Source of the DNA: CAYRVX01 sp964427875
Lineage (GTDB): Bacteria > Planctomycetota > Phycisphaerae > SM23-33
NCBI GenBank assembly: GCA_964427875.1
Contig: CAYRVX010000017.1
Location: forward strand, 1-64,000
Direction of reading: 5' to 3'
DNA: 64,000 nucleotides
In this document: one piece after another, positions 49,991 through 59,353 of the stretch
How positions within the stretch are numbered: the first letter of the stretch is position 1
How the letters are laid out: every line of letters begins with the position of its first letter
Translations under genes and position numbers: made by a program
Notes under the pieces: generated by a model
Told to the model about the DNA's origin: nothing
What the model saw: the letters and a program-made list of their open reading frames with translations, nothing else
Database searches by the model: none

Positions 49991-52436
49991 GTGCGTTTGC
50001 GGGCCGAGCGCAAAAACGGCGTCGCAGCGGGCTGTTGGCTGCTGCTGACGGCGGCCGGGGCGCTGTGGGCGGGCGAAGCGCCCGTCCCTTCGGCGCCGCG
50101 CCCCGCGCGGAAGGACGCGCTCGGCGACGACCTGCCTCCGGGGGCCGTCGCCCGGCTGGGCACCGCTCGGCTGCGGCACATAGTGGACATTACGGACGTG
50201 GCCTGGTCGGCCGACGGGAAGGTCCTTGCGTCGGCCGGCACCGACGGTGCGATCAAGCTCTGGCGGGCCGATTCCGGCATGTATCTCAAGACACTGAAGC
50301 ATCCGGAGCCAGGCCGGGCGGGGTTGCCTTACGGGGACACGCGGATAGCCCTCCGCGGCGACGGCAAGGTCCTGGCGGCCATCGCCGTGCACGAGCCGGA
50401 GCTTGACCCCAAAGGCAAGGGCCCCCTCTTGGGCCCGGATCAGTTGCCTCACGGCCTGTTTGGGGTGCTGCGCGCCTACGACACCGCCACAGGGAAGCTC
50501 ATCCACGACGGCGGCGCCGGGATGTATCCACAGGCATTGACCTTCTCACCCGACGGCAAGTGCATCGCGGTGGGCGGCCGGGGGGGAATCGTCATACAGG
50601 AAGGTATCAAAACGCAGCCGCCGAGCAGACGTCTCCTCCGCCAGGACGTCCTCGTTTCATGCCTGGCCTGGTCGCCCGACGGCAAGCTGCTGGCCGCCGG
50701 ATCGAGCGACAGGACGGTCCGTCTGTGGGACGTGGCCTCAGGCAAGGTGCTCCACGGCCTCGGGATCGGCAAGGCAAAGCCCAAGCCCACGACATCGCCG
50801 TTCGGCAAGGTCGTCGGCGCGCCCGGGCCCGTCGCGGCAGTGGCCTTCTCGCCGGACGGCGCGACCGTCGCCGCGGCCGGCGCCGACGGGACGATCCGCC
50901 TGTGGGACAGCCAAACGGGCAAGCACAAGGCGATCATCAAGCGGGCCCACAGGGACGGCATCAAGGCGCTGGCGTTTCTGCCCGGCGGCAAGGCCCTCGT
51001 TTCCGGCGGCTGCGACGGGCTGATCCGCCTGTGGGGCCTGCCCGCGCGCGAGGAGGTTCGCGTCCTCCGGCCGCCGCGCATCAGCTCGATGATCTACGCC
51101 CTGGCCGTCTCCCCCGACGGCAAGGCCATCGCCTCGTGCAGCCAGTGCGAGAACAGGCTCCGCGTCTGGAGCCTGGTCACAGGCAAGGAGCGACTGGAGC
51201 TGCGGGGACACGCACACGAGGTCACGCACGTGGCCTGGTCTGGGGACAACCGGTACGTCGCGTCGACCAGCCACGACACCACGGCAATCCTCTGGGACGC
51301 TGCGACGCACCTGCCGTTATCATCGATCCGGCCGGTCTTGTATCAGATCGCGGTCTCACCGGACAGCCGCGTTCTGGCGGCCACGCGCGGCGGAGAGACG
51401 ATCTCGTTCTACCGCATGCCGGCCCTGAGGAAGCTCGCCACGCTGGAGGCTTCCCCATGGGCGAACCCGGCACTGGCGTTCTCGCCTGACGGCAAGCTGT
51501 TTGCCTGCGTGAGCAACGACAAGACCGTTCGCGTCTGGGACGTCGCCACCCGCGCCGAGAAGGCCCGCCTTGCCCACGCCGACGACCTGGCGGACATCGT
51601 GGCCTTCTCGCCGGACGGGCGGACAATCGCCTCGGCTGTCGGCAAGACGGTTTACCTCTGGGACGTCCGGAAAGGCGAAGTCCGCCGGAAGTTCGGCCTC
51701 GGNNNNNNNNNNNNNNNNNNNNNNNNNNNNNNNNNNNNNNNNNNNNNNNNNNNNNNNNNNNNNNNNNNNNNNNNNNNNNNNNNNNNNNNNNNNNNNNNNN
51801 NNGGCCTCGGGGCACTGCGACTCGACCGTGCTGATCTGGACGCTCAATCCGCTGGAGCCGACGTCGCCTGCCCCCGAGACCAGGCCGTCGGGTCGCGAGA
51901 TGGAGCAACTGTGGTCGGACCTGTGTCAGAGAGATCCGCGCAGCGGCTTCGGGGCGCTCTGGCGCCTGGTCAATGCGTCGGACGCGGCCGTCGCGTTCAT
52001 TGGTGAGCGGCTCCGGGCCGAGTCCGGGCCGGTCGGGCCGGAGCAGATGAAGGCGGCCATTGACCGGCTGAGCCATCCCAAGTTCCGGACTCGCCACGAG
52101 GCAAGCGATCTGCTCCGCCGGTGCGGCCGCGCCGCCGAACCGGCGCTTCGCGCCGCCCTGAAGACGGCCGCTTCGGCCGAAGCGCGGGGGCGAATCCACG
52201 CACTGCTGGAGGAGCTGGCGAGCCCCTTTGCCAGCAGGGGGGGCTCGCTGCGCCACGGGCGGGCGATCCAGGCGCTGGAGCTGATCGGCTCGGCGAAGGC
52301 CTGCGGTGTCCTCCAGGAGCTGGCCGCCGGCCCCGGCCCGACGCCCGTCTCGAAGGAAGCGGCGGCCGCGCTCAAACGGCTCCAGGCGCGCCCGGCCGGG
52401 ACGACTGCGACAAGACCGACGGGCGGGTCCCCCTGA
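49991..52436 (+). CDS. exported WD40-repeat protein, interrupted by assembly gap
   Basis: Beta-propeller scaffold protein seen in two parts around the 100-N gap. The first part has a signal peptide (hydrophobic stretch within residues 9-27) and about ten WD40 blades, recognised by repeated FSPDGK and LWD/WRAD/WDV motifs (for example VAFSPDGATVAAAGADGTI and AFSPDGKLFACVSNDKTV). After the gap, in another frame because the gap length is arbitrary, comes the end of a last blade (STVLIWTLNP) and a C-terminal helical region of about 190 residues with a HEAT-like pattern. GTG 49991 is chosen; a GTG at 49964 is also possible. It follows the HzsA-like gene by 37 bp, so they may be co-expressed. Confidence 0.82.
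51703..51802. other. assembly gap of 100 N
   Basis: Exactly 100 unknown bases, the conventional size for a scaffold gap of unknown length. The two flanks share GGCCTCGG, but joining them at that overlap would put the propeller out of frame, so sequence is really missing, probably part of one or more WD40 blades. Confidence 0.97.
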
Positions 52437-52596
52437 CGGCGGACGGTGTGCCTGCCGCTGCTTTTCCCGACGAAAAAGCCCTTTGTTTGCGGCGACCCAG
52501 CGGGCATCATGATGCCCTGGCGCCGCCGGCGGTCCCCAAGGCGGCGCCGTTCCGTGCCGTCATGGTTGCCTCGTTGACTCTTGGGAGAGACTCGAC

Positions 52597-53706
52597 ATGA
52601 GAGCCACACTCATCGCACCACGCAAGTACGTTCAGGGAAGAGGGGCCATCGCGGAGATCGGCACCTACGTCAAGGCCATCGCCGCCAGGCCGCTGGTCCT
52701 GTGGGACTCGCGGGTCAAGGGCATCGTGGGCGAGACCGTGCTCGCCAGCTTCGCCGAGGCCCACCTGGAGGTCATCGACGTGGACTTCGCCGGCGACTCG
52801 ACCAAGCCCGAGGCCGCCCGCGTCGCGGAGATCGCCCGCCAGAAGGACGCCGACGTAGCGATCGGCATCGGCGGCGGGAAGACGCTGGACACCGCCAAGG
52901 CCGCCGCGCACCAGGCCGACATCAAGATGATCACCGTCCCCACCATCGCCTCGAACGACTCGCCCACCAGCTCCTACACCGTCTGGTACGACGAGGAAGG
53001 CAACTGCACGGGCTTTGAGAGCTGGGGGCGCAACCCGGACCTCGTCCTCGTCGACACGGAGGTGATCGCCAACGGGCCCGTCGAGGCGTTCGTGGCCGGC
53101 ATGGGCGACGCGCTCGGCACGTGGGTGGAGGTCGAGGCGTGCTTCAAAGGCCGCGCCGGCAACCTCGCCGGCGGGGTCTCCACGCTGGCGGCCATGGCGA
53201 TCGCCCGGCTGTGCTACGACATACTGATGGAGCACGGCATAGAGGCCGTTCGCGCCGTCGAGCACGACGCCGTCACGCCCGCCGTCGAGAAGGTCGTCGA
53301 GGCCAACGTGCTGCTCAGCGGGCTGGGCTTCGAGTCCGGCGGGGTCGCCACCGCGCACATGGTCGCCAACTGCCTGCCCTCTTTCCCCGAGTGCCACCAC
53401 CTGATGCACGGCCACGAGGTCGGCTTCGGCGTCATCAGCCAGCTCTGCCTGGACGACGACTTCGACGTCGAGGAGATGCTCGATATCGTGGACTTCGAGA
53501 TCGCCGTCGGCCTGCCGGTGACCTTCGCGGACCTCGGCCTGGAGGGCGTCTCGCGCGAGCGCCTCCAGCCCGTCGCCGACATCTGCGCCTCCGAGGGATC
53601 GCTCTGCAAGAACCACCCGTTCGAGGTGACGGCCGCCGACGTGCTCGACGCCATGATCGCCGCCGACGCGCTGGGACGGTCACGAAAGGCGCTGGCGGCG
53701 AGGTAG
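52597..53706 (+). CDS. gldA: glycerol dehydrogenase
   Basis: Zinc-dependent, NAD-linked dehydrogenase of the iron-containing alcohol dehydrogenase superfamily, oxidising glycerol to dihydroxyacetone. The 369-residue protein has the NAD-binding GIGGGKTLDTAK (about 90-101), TIASNDSPTSSYTVWY (116-131) and the three metal ligands D171, H254 and H271, at positions almost the same as in well-studied GldA. The N-terminal IAPRKYVQGRGA is also typical. The glycerol-1-phosphate dehydrogenase family is related, but the SNDSPTSS motif favours GldA. With the FAD glycerol-3-phosphate dehydrogenase at 42023 it suggests glycerol fermentation. The ATG has GGGAGA upstream. Confidence 0.92.
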   Translation: MRATLIAPRKYVQGRGAIAEIGTYVKAIAARPLVLWDSRVKGIVGETVLASFAEAHLEVIDVDFAGDSTKPEAARVAEIARQKDADVAIGIGGGKTLDTAKAAAHQADIKMITVPTIASNDSPTSSYTVWYDEEGNCTGFESWGRNPDLVLVDTEVIANGPVEAFVAGMGDALGTWVEVEACFKGRAGNLAGGVSTLAAMAIARLCYDILMEHGIEAVRAVEHDAVTPAVEKVVEANVLLSGLGFESGGVATAHMVANCLPSFPECHHLMHGHEVGFGVISQLCLDDDFDVEEMLDIVDFEIAVGLPVTFADLGLEGVSRERLQPVADICASEGSLCKNHPFEVTAADVLDAMIAADALGRSRKALAAR

Positions 53707-53726
53707 GACACTCAACGGGGATTAGC

Positions 53727-53898
53727 AATCGCGCAGGAATAACTCAAGCAGTCGATCCCGGGAATGCCGAATGCCGAATGACGAATGCCGAATGGAAAAG
53801 GGCGAATTGAGACGCAATGCGCGGGTGTTTCCGGGCGTTCGTCATTCGTCATTCATCATTCGTCATTGCAGGCCCGTTCAGGTTATTCCTGCGCGATT
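53727..53898. mobile_element. 172-bp MITE-like element with heptamer-repeat arms (locus E)
   Basis: Perfect 17-bp terminal inverted repeats (AATCGCGCAGGAATAAC at 53727-53743; complement at 53882-53898) enclose inverted arms of five 7-nt units each: GAATGCC-type at 53762-53796 and GTCATTC-type at 53834-53868. TTAG occurs next to both ends (53722-53725, 53901-53904), a possible 4-bp target duplication. The core has no ORF. The architecture is that of the 174-bp element at 5780-5953, but the sequence is different. Confidence 0.82.
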
Positions 53899-53933
53899 CC
53901 TTAGTGCCGCATACAGCAGGAAAGGAACACCGC

Positions 53934-54254
53934 ATGAGATCATTCCATCACATCGGGCTGGTCGCCGAGACTGAGAAGCCCGGCGAGATGTACTTCGAGT
54001 CGCTCAAGGTCTGGGGCACCAACCCGGACGACGACCCGGTGAACAGGATAGAGTGGGTCCGCTTCGCGCCGGACAGCCCGCTGGCCGACACGCCCGTCGC
54101 CAAGATGCCACACACCAGTTGGGCCGTGGACGACCTGGAGGAGGCGCTCGAGGGCAAGGAGGTGGTCGTGGGCCCGTTGGCGGCCGCCGAGAACATCCGC
54201 ATCGCCTACTTCCTGGACGATGGAGCGCTGATCGAGTACCTCGAAGTCAAGTAG
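53934..54254 (+). CDS. VOC-family (glyoxalase-like) protein
   Basis: A 106-residue protein with one vicinal-oxygen-chelate half-fold: the N-terminal FHHIGLVAE strand, PHTSWAVDDLEEAL (about 60-73) and a final FLDDGALIEYLEVK strand ending in Glu. The two histidines and the terminal glutamate are the usual metal ligand positions. VOC proteins include glyoxalases, dioxygenases and methylmalonyl-CoA epimerases; the exact role is not readable. It probably works as a dimer since a single domain is present. The ATG follows GGAAAGGAAC and lies 35 bp after the repeat element, which may supply or disrupt its upstream region. Confidence 0.8.
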   Translation: MRSFHHIGLVAETEKPGEMYFESLKVWGTNPDDDPVNRIEWVRFAPDSPLADTPVAKMPHTSWAVDDLEEALEGKEVVVGPLAAAENIRIAYFLDDGALIEYLEVK

Positions 54255-54267
54255 CGGCGCACGGCCG

Positions 54268-56808
54268 CTACTCCATGACAAGCCGGTAGGTCTGCATCCG
54301 GTTGCCCGCGAGCGTCTCGGCGAGCGCCCCCTTGGTCACCTGGGCGTCCTCCAGGTCCGTCTCGATGTGTGTCGTCCGTTTCGCCCTCGTCATGCCGCCC
54401 GCGAAACGAAGGACGAACGGAACCGGCGAGTCGGCGAGGTTCCAGACGCGGGCGATGACGCCGCGGGCGATGCCCTCCTCGGCGGGCTTGAGAGCCCAGA
54501 GAACGACCTGCGGCTTCGAGATGCCCAGCAGGGAGAAGCTCCGTTCGCCCCGGCGGCCGGTGGGGCCCGTGGCGGCGCCCGCAACCAGCGGGTTCTGATG
54601 CTCCAGGGCGAACCGCATGGCCTCGGGTGCGCCGTACCTGGCCCGCGTTCGCAGGGCGAACCTCTGGAGGAACCGGCGGTCGCCGCCCTGGCTGGCGATG
54701 CCGCTGCCCCGGTTGCCGCCGACCCGCCCGCCGGCCAGCACGCTGATCCGGGGCGTGTTGGCATCGAGCGACGTGTAGGAGCTCCTCCCCAGCTTCATGA
54801 AGCAGCAGTCGGCGTTGGAGAGCGTCACCCCGACGCCGTCGGCGGCGCCCATGTCGGCGAAGTGATTGAGCGTCAGCCAGTCCACGCGCGCCGCCCAGGT
54901 GGCGTAGTGTCCCCCGGCGGTCACCGGCCTCGCCCGGAGGACGGTCCCGCACTCCTCGTGCCACACGTCCGGCGAGGGCAGGTTGAAGGCGAACCGCCAC
55001 GCGTGCGCCTCGTCGAAGCCCTGCGTGATCTCGTTGCGGATCTCGATCCGCCGGCAACCGCCAAAGAGCGTTACGCGCGTCGTGTGTGCCAGCGGCCGAT
55101 CGGCCGTCGCCCTGAGCGTCGCCGAGACGCACCCGACGTTCTCCGCGACAAGATTGCCGCCGCTCGGCCCCAGGTCGTTGATGCAGTAACCGCCGATGCT
55201 CTTGACGAGCTCCCGGCCGCCCTGCGCCTTGTCGATCAGACTGGTGACGGCGCCCCGCGGCGAGACGGCAACGCGGTAGTGGCGGTTCTCGATGACGCCG
55301 CCGCTGACGCCGGGCCCTTGCGGGAACTTCCGCCCGGCGCCTTTGCGGACCTCGTAGACCTTGTACCCCACCGCGGGGACGCCTTCGGCCAGGATGCGCA
55401 GGTACTTCCCGCCGCCGACGGTCAGCGGCTGGCTGGGGACCTCCCGGCCGGTGGCCAGATCGATCACGTGAGCGCCTCCCCGCCCGCCGCAGGGAAGGTC
55501 GGCCGCGTCCGTGCGCTGCCAACTGAGGGGATTGAAAACGAAGAACCGCGAACCCGTGCCTTTCGGGATCATCGCGCCGAGTGCGGCCACGCCATCGTCG
55601 TGCAGCCGGTTCACGTAGGCCTCGACCTCCCGGACCAGCCGGACCTGCCAGTCGAGCCGCTTGCGCTTGGCCGCCTCGCCCTTTCCCATCATGTTGATGT
55701 CGTGCTCGGGGTACAGCCCCATGTTGACCCAGGCCTGCTCGCGGGCTTCCTTGCGCCCGGCCATGAAGCCCGGCTGCCGGAGGCTCACAATGACCGCCAG
55801 CGCTTCGGCGCTGCGCAGCCGCTCCGTTGCGCGTTTCAGCCGCGCCGACAGCCCGGCGAGCGCTGCGACGTAGAGGTCCCATTCGTTCCCGTAGCTCTCG
55901 CTGACCCGCGGCAGTTGACGGCCGCAGGTCTTCTCGAAGTCCTGGAAGAAGTCCACCTGGTTCGAGACGTAGACCTTCCGGCCGGGTCGGGTCTTGCCGG
56001 CCGCCACGGTCTCGAGCTCATCTGTGAGCGTCTCCAGGTCGTCCCATCCCTTGCCGAACGCGCTGACGACCGGATAGGGATATCGCCGCAGGAAGGCCTT
56101 GTTCGTCGTGAGGTACTCGACGACGTTCGCGGGCCTGCGGGCCTCGGCATATCCGCCGACGCTGTCGCCGCCGACGAGCGATGGCCACTTCATGAGGACC
56201 TTCCTGCCGCCGCGGCCGACCCACCAGAAGATCTCGCGCTTCCGGTTGCGCAGGTGCTTTGCGGGCACGCGCGTGTCGCCGCCGAAGTTGCCGCCCCAGG
56301 CGTACCGGGCGCCCGAGCCGGCCCAAAGGCTCGCCAGCCCCAGCGGGTACGTGGGGTTCTCGCACGAGTGGGCGACGAGGAACCGCACGCCGTGGGCCCG
56401 CTCGATCCGGCCGGGGTAGTACATCCCCCTGATGATCGCCTCGGCCGGCATGCCGCCGGGAGAGACGCACAACGGGGCGAGGTTCACCGTGATGTGCCCG
56501 TCCCTGATCCGCCGGATGAGGCGGAGGAACTGCTCTCTCGAGCGGCCCTTCTCGTACACCCACATCCAGTAGTTCCCGTCGCAGCAGAATCGCGCCTGGC
56601 AGGCCGCGGGCCTGGTGTCGGTGGCGTCGGCGCGGTCGAGGTAGTAATCGATCATGTTGATGAAGCCTTTCTGGCACGTCCGGAGGTCGGCCGTCCAGAA
56701 CAGGTCGGTGTGATCGTTGCCGGCGAGATAGATGCGCTTCGGCTGCCCCTGCGCCTGCATTCCCGCCGACAGCAGGACGCACGCCGCGACGGCCCTGCCG
56801 ACTCTCAT
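54268..56808 (-). CDS. exported GH38-like alpha-mannosidase family protein
   Basis: A large protein of 846 residues with an N-terminal signal (1-21) and the fold of family 38 glycosidases. The zinc-binding H-x-D motif is NDHTDLFW (H33, D35) at the start of the catalytic barrel, a YWMWVYEKGRS segment follows near 78-88 and the second half (about 430-846) is the beta-sandwich region with GVIENRHYRVAV near 500. Length and order agree with alpha-mannosidases, but other specificities exist in this superfamily. The ATG overlaps the stop of the upstream esterase gene (ATGA), so both are translated together. Substrate is presumably a complex glycan. Confidence 0.82.
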   Translation of the reverse strand: MRVGRAVAACVLLSAGMQAQGQPKRIYLAGNDHTDLFWTADLRTCQKGFINMIDYYLDRADATDTRPAACQARFCCDGNYWMWVYEKGRSREQFLRLIRRIRDGHITVNLAPLCVSPGGMPAEAIIRGMYYPGRIERAHGVRFLVAHSCENPTYPLGLASLWAGSGARYAWGGNFGGDTRVPAKHLRNRKREIFWWVGRGGRKVLMKWPSLVGGDSVGGYAEARRPANVVEYLTTNKAFLRRYPYPVVSAFGKGWDDLETLTDELETVAAGKTRPGRKVYVSNQVDFFQDFEKTCGRQLPRVSESYGNEWDLYVAALAGLSARLKRATERLRSAEALAVIVSLRQPGFMAGRKEAREQAWVNMGLYPEHDINMMGKGEAAKRKRLDWQVRLVREVEAYVNRLHDDGVAALGAMIPKGTGSRFFVFNPLSWQRTDAADLPCGGRGGAHVIDLATGREVPSQPLTVGGGKYLRILAEGVPAVGYKVYEVRKGAGRKFPQGPGVSGGVIENRHYRVAVSPRGAVTSLIDKAQGGRELVKSIGGYCINDLGPSGGNLVAENVGCVSATLRATADRPLAHTTRVTLFGGCRRIEIRNEITQGFDEAHAWRFAFNLPSPDVWHEECGTVLRARPVTAGGHYATWAARVDWLTLNHFADMGAADGVGVTLSNADCCFMKLGRSSYTSLDANTPRISVLAGGRVGGNRGSGIASQGGDRRFLQRFALRTRARYGAPEAMRFALEHQNPLVAGAATGPTGRRGERSFSLLGISKPQVVLWALKPAEEGIARGVIARVWNLADSPVPFVLRFAGGMTRAKRTTHIETDLEDAQVTKGALAETLAGNRMQTYRLVME

Positions 56809-59219
56809 CGCAGCGCCCCGATCAGCCACGACGCGGTCGATGTCGCGGCCCGCCCGATTGCGATCCGGTCGGCGGCGCGTGCCCGGCGATACACGTCGAG
56901 CGCCGGCTGATACAGCCGGCGGAGTGACTTGTCGTCCCGGCGTCGGTTCAGCCCGTCAACCAGCCCTTCCAGGCGCAGCGGCCGCGGGGCCAGAGCGGCG
57001 GCCAGATGGGGCAGGTCACCGGTGGTCACCACGCCGGGGACCACGACGTCGTGCGGGATGTACACGAACTGGCTTTCCAGGACGGACCGGAAATCGCTCA
57101 GCCCTCCACGAACGCAGACGGCCGCGACCCCGTCCTCGTACAGCCCGCCCAGCAGGGCGAGCAGCCCGCCCAGCGGCTCGGCCCGGCGAGGCCGCCCGTC
57201 CATGTGACGAGGCATGCGGAACTCCGCGTCGGGCGGGTTGGCCTCCACGAGCGAGTCGCCCCAGAGCGCGATTCGCTTCGCGTCGAGGTCGCTCCTCGTT
57301 GCGAGGTATCGCAGCACGCAGCGCAGGTCTCGCAGACGCGCGCCGACGGTTGTCCCGCCGAGCATCAGCTCGGTGGATGACTGCGCGGTGATGCCGCCCC
57401 AGCGCTCGCGCGATCCCTCGGGGCGGCTCTCGCCCGTTCCGCGCAGGTCGGGCAGGCAGACCGAGAGCCCGGCGGCCAGCAGCTCGGCGATCTCCTTCGC
57501 GCGGAGGCGGAGGAAGGCCGCCTTGCCGCCCTGGGCCAGGGCGACCACGCAGGCCGTCGGCGTGTCGCCAAGCCGATGGGGCACCAGCAGGAGCGTGGGA
57601 ACTGATATGCCCGGCTCGACGCGCAGCACGATCCGCTCGACCTTCGCGTCGAGCGAGTGCCGGCCGCGATCCTCAAGGACCTCGGCCTTGGGCCCCGCGC
57701 CGGGCTCGACGTCGCCAAGGACCAGAAGCCAGGCCACGCGGAGCGTCCGCATGCCTTCGGCGCGGGACTGCACCGCAAGGCGTCCAGGAATGACTGCCGC
57801 CCGCTGGGAAGCGATCGCCGGCAGCAGGTCGCACAGCCGCTTCGGCTTCAGCTCGCGGGCCAGCTCCGGCGTCATGCAGGCCAGCTCGGCCCGCTGCCGG
57901 GGAGCGGAGTACTCGTCCTCACCGCCGACGGCGATGCCGAACCACCGCTTCAGCAGCGGATGAATGGACGCTCGATGGAGCCGGCCGATGTTGGTGCAGT
58001 GGCTCGCCTGCGGCGGCCTGCCGCTGAGCACGCCCCGGCCGGACACGCCCGCCAGGCAGTCCCCCGCGCCGTGGAGTCCCCAGATCCTCTCCAGGCGTTT
58101 CCACACGGGATCGCGCTTCCGGTCCCAGGAGAACTCGTGGGCGTAGACGAGCCGCCGGGGCGCGATGGCGGCGACGATGACCCAAGGCAGGAACCCGCTG
58201 GCGGCCGAGCGGCGGAGGTTCCGCGTCGACTCGAAGCTGCCGCCGCCGGCGTAGTTGAAAGTCGGTTCGGCGTCGTCGCCCAGCGGGTAGGAAGTTTCCG
58301 GCTGCGGGCCGCCGAAGTTGAAGATCACCGCGGCCTTGATCCGCCCGTCGAGCGCGGCGGCGACCGCGGCCGGGTCGCCTCCGCCCGCCACCGCGCCCAT
58401 GATGATGATCCGCCGCGGGTCGATGCCCGGCTGGGCCAGCAGCACGTCCACGCTGCGATAGAGGTCCCAGACGAGCCAGCCCATCAGGCTCTCGCCGGCC
58501 AGGTGCAGTTGCATGCCGACGTCGTAGCGGAAGTAGTAGTCCTGCCTGCCGACGCGGAACGGCCTTGGGAAGTCCTCTCGCCCCGCGAACGGGTGCTGCC
58601 GCCGCTCGCCGTGGCCGAGCATGTCCGGCACGAGCACCAGGCATCCCGCCCTCGCCCAGGTCATGCCCATGTCCTGGAGCTCGGTCTGCTCCTTCGGGGC
58701 GTGGTGGCTGTGGCAGATCAGGATTCCGGGCATCGAGCCGGTCGGCTGGGCCGGCCTGTAGAGGTTGGCCGTGACCCACAGGCCGGCTCGCGTCCGGTAG
58801 ACCAGCTTGTCGATGCGATAACCCTCCCCGGCGATCGTCCCGCTTTTCCGGAGCTCCAGCTTCGTCAGGTCGTCGGGCAAGACCCGCAGAGAGCTCTGGA
58901 GCAGTTTGCGCTTCTCGTCGCAGTAGCGCTGCCAGTCCCGGCGGCTGCGGACCTTGCCCCACTGCGCCGTGCTGCGGGCGTTGGCTGCGCGGATCCTCTT
59001 GCCCAGATCGTCCGGGATCATCGTCCTGAGGGCCTCGCGCTGCTTGGGAGGCAGGACGTTGGCATCGAGCGAGCGCAGTTGGTCGGCCGGCTCCTTCATC
59101 GGCTCGCCTCCGGGAGCCCAAGCAGGGCACGCGGCCCACGCCGCCACGGCCAGGACTCCGGCAAGCCAGATTCCGCGCCGCCGCTTTCTTGGGGCGAGAG
59201 CGTCATGTCGCGCATACAT
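56805..59219 (-). CDS. exported tandem alpha/beta-hydrolase (acetyl xylan esterase-like)
   Basis: An 804-residue exported protein with two alpha/beta-hydrolase units. The first (about 90-400) has the oxyanion part (GILICHSHHAPKEQ) but reads G-A-V-A-G where the nucleophile elbow GxSxG should be, so its serine is missing. The second (about 470-800) carries LWGDSLVEANPP, with a serine in a GDS elbow. Such double proteins occur among planctomycete acetyl xylan esterase-like enzymes. A signal helix spans about 15-35. ATG 59219 is chosen; the frame continues to a TTG. It is coupled to the GH38-like gene, suggesting joint attack on an acylated glycan. Confidence 0.78.
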   Translation of the reverse strand: MYARHDALAPRKRRRGIWLAGVLAVAAWAACPAWAPGGEPMKEPADQLRSLDANVLPPKQREALRTMIPDDLGKRIRAANARSTAQWGKVRSRRDWQRYCDEKRKLLQSSLRVLPDDLTKLELRKSGTIAGEGYRIDKLVYRTRAGLWVTANLYRPAQPTGSMPGILICHSHHAPKEQTELQDMGMTWARAGCLVLVPDMLGHGERRQHPFAGREDFPRPFRVGRQDYYFRYDVGMQLHLAGESLMGWLVWDLYRSVDVLLAQPGIDPRRIIIMGAVAGGGDPAAVAAALDGRIKAAVIFNFGGPQPETSYPLGDDAEPTFNYAGGGSFESTRNLRRSAASGFLPWVIVAAIAPRRLVYAHEFSWDRKRDPVWKRLERIWGLHGAGDCLAGVSGRGVLSGRPPQASHCTNIGRLHRASIHPLLKRWFGIAVGGEDEYSAPRQRAELACMTPELARELKPKRLCDLLPAIASQRAAVIPGRLAVQSRAEGMRTLRVAWLLVLGDVEPGAGPKAEVLEDRGRHSLDAKVERIVLRVEPGISVPTLLLVPHRLGDTPTACVVALAQGGKAAFLRLRAKEIAELLAAGLSVCLPDLRGTGESRPEGSRERWGGITAQSSTELMLGGTTVGARLRDLRCVLRYLATRSDLDAKRIALWGDSLVEANPPDAEFRMPRHMDGRPRRAEPLGGLLALLGGLYEDGVAAVCVRGGLSDFRSVLESQFVYIPHDVVVPGVVTTGDLPHLAAALAPRPLRLEGLVDGLNRRRDDKSLRRLYQPALDVYRRARAADRIAIGRAATSTASWLIGALR

Positions 59220-59353
59220 GACCCGGTTCTCTGGTGTAGCCAAGGAATCGTCCAGGCAGTATCACAGATGCCGCGGCCGTTCATCCAGAGGAAAACGCCT
59301 GTCGACGCGAGTATACTAAGCGGCCGTGACGGCCCGATAGGAAGGAGCGAGAC

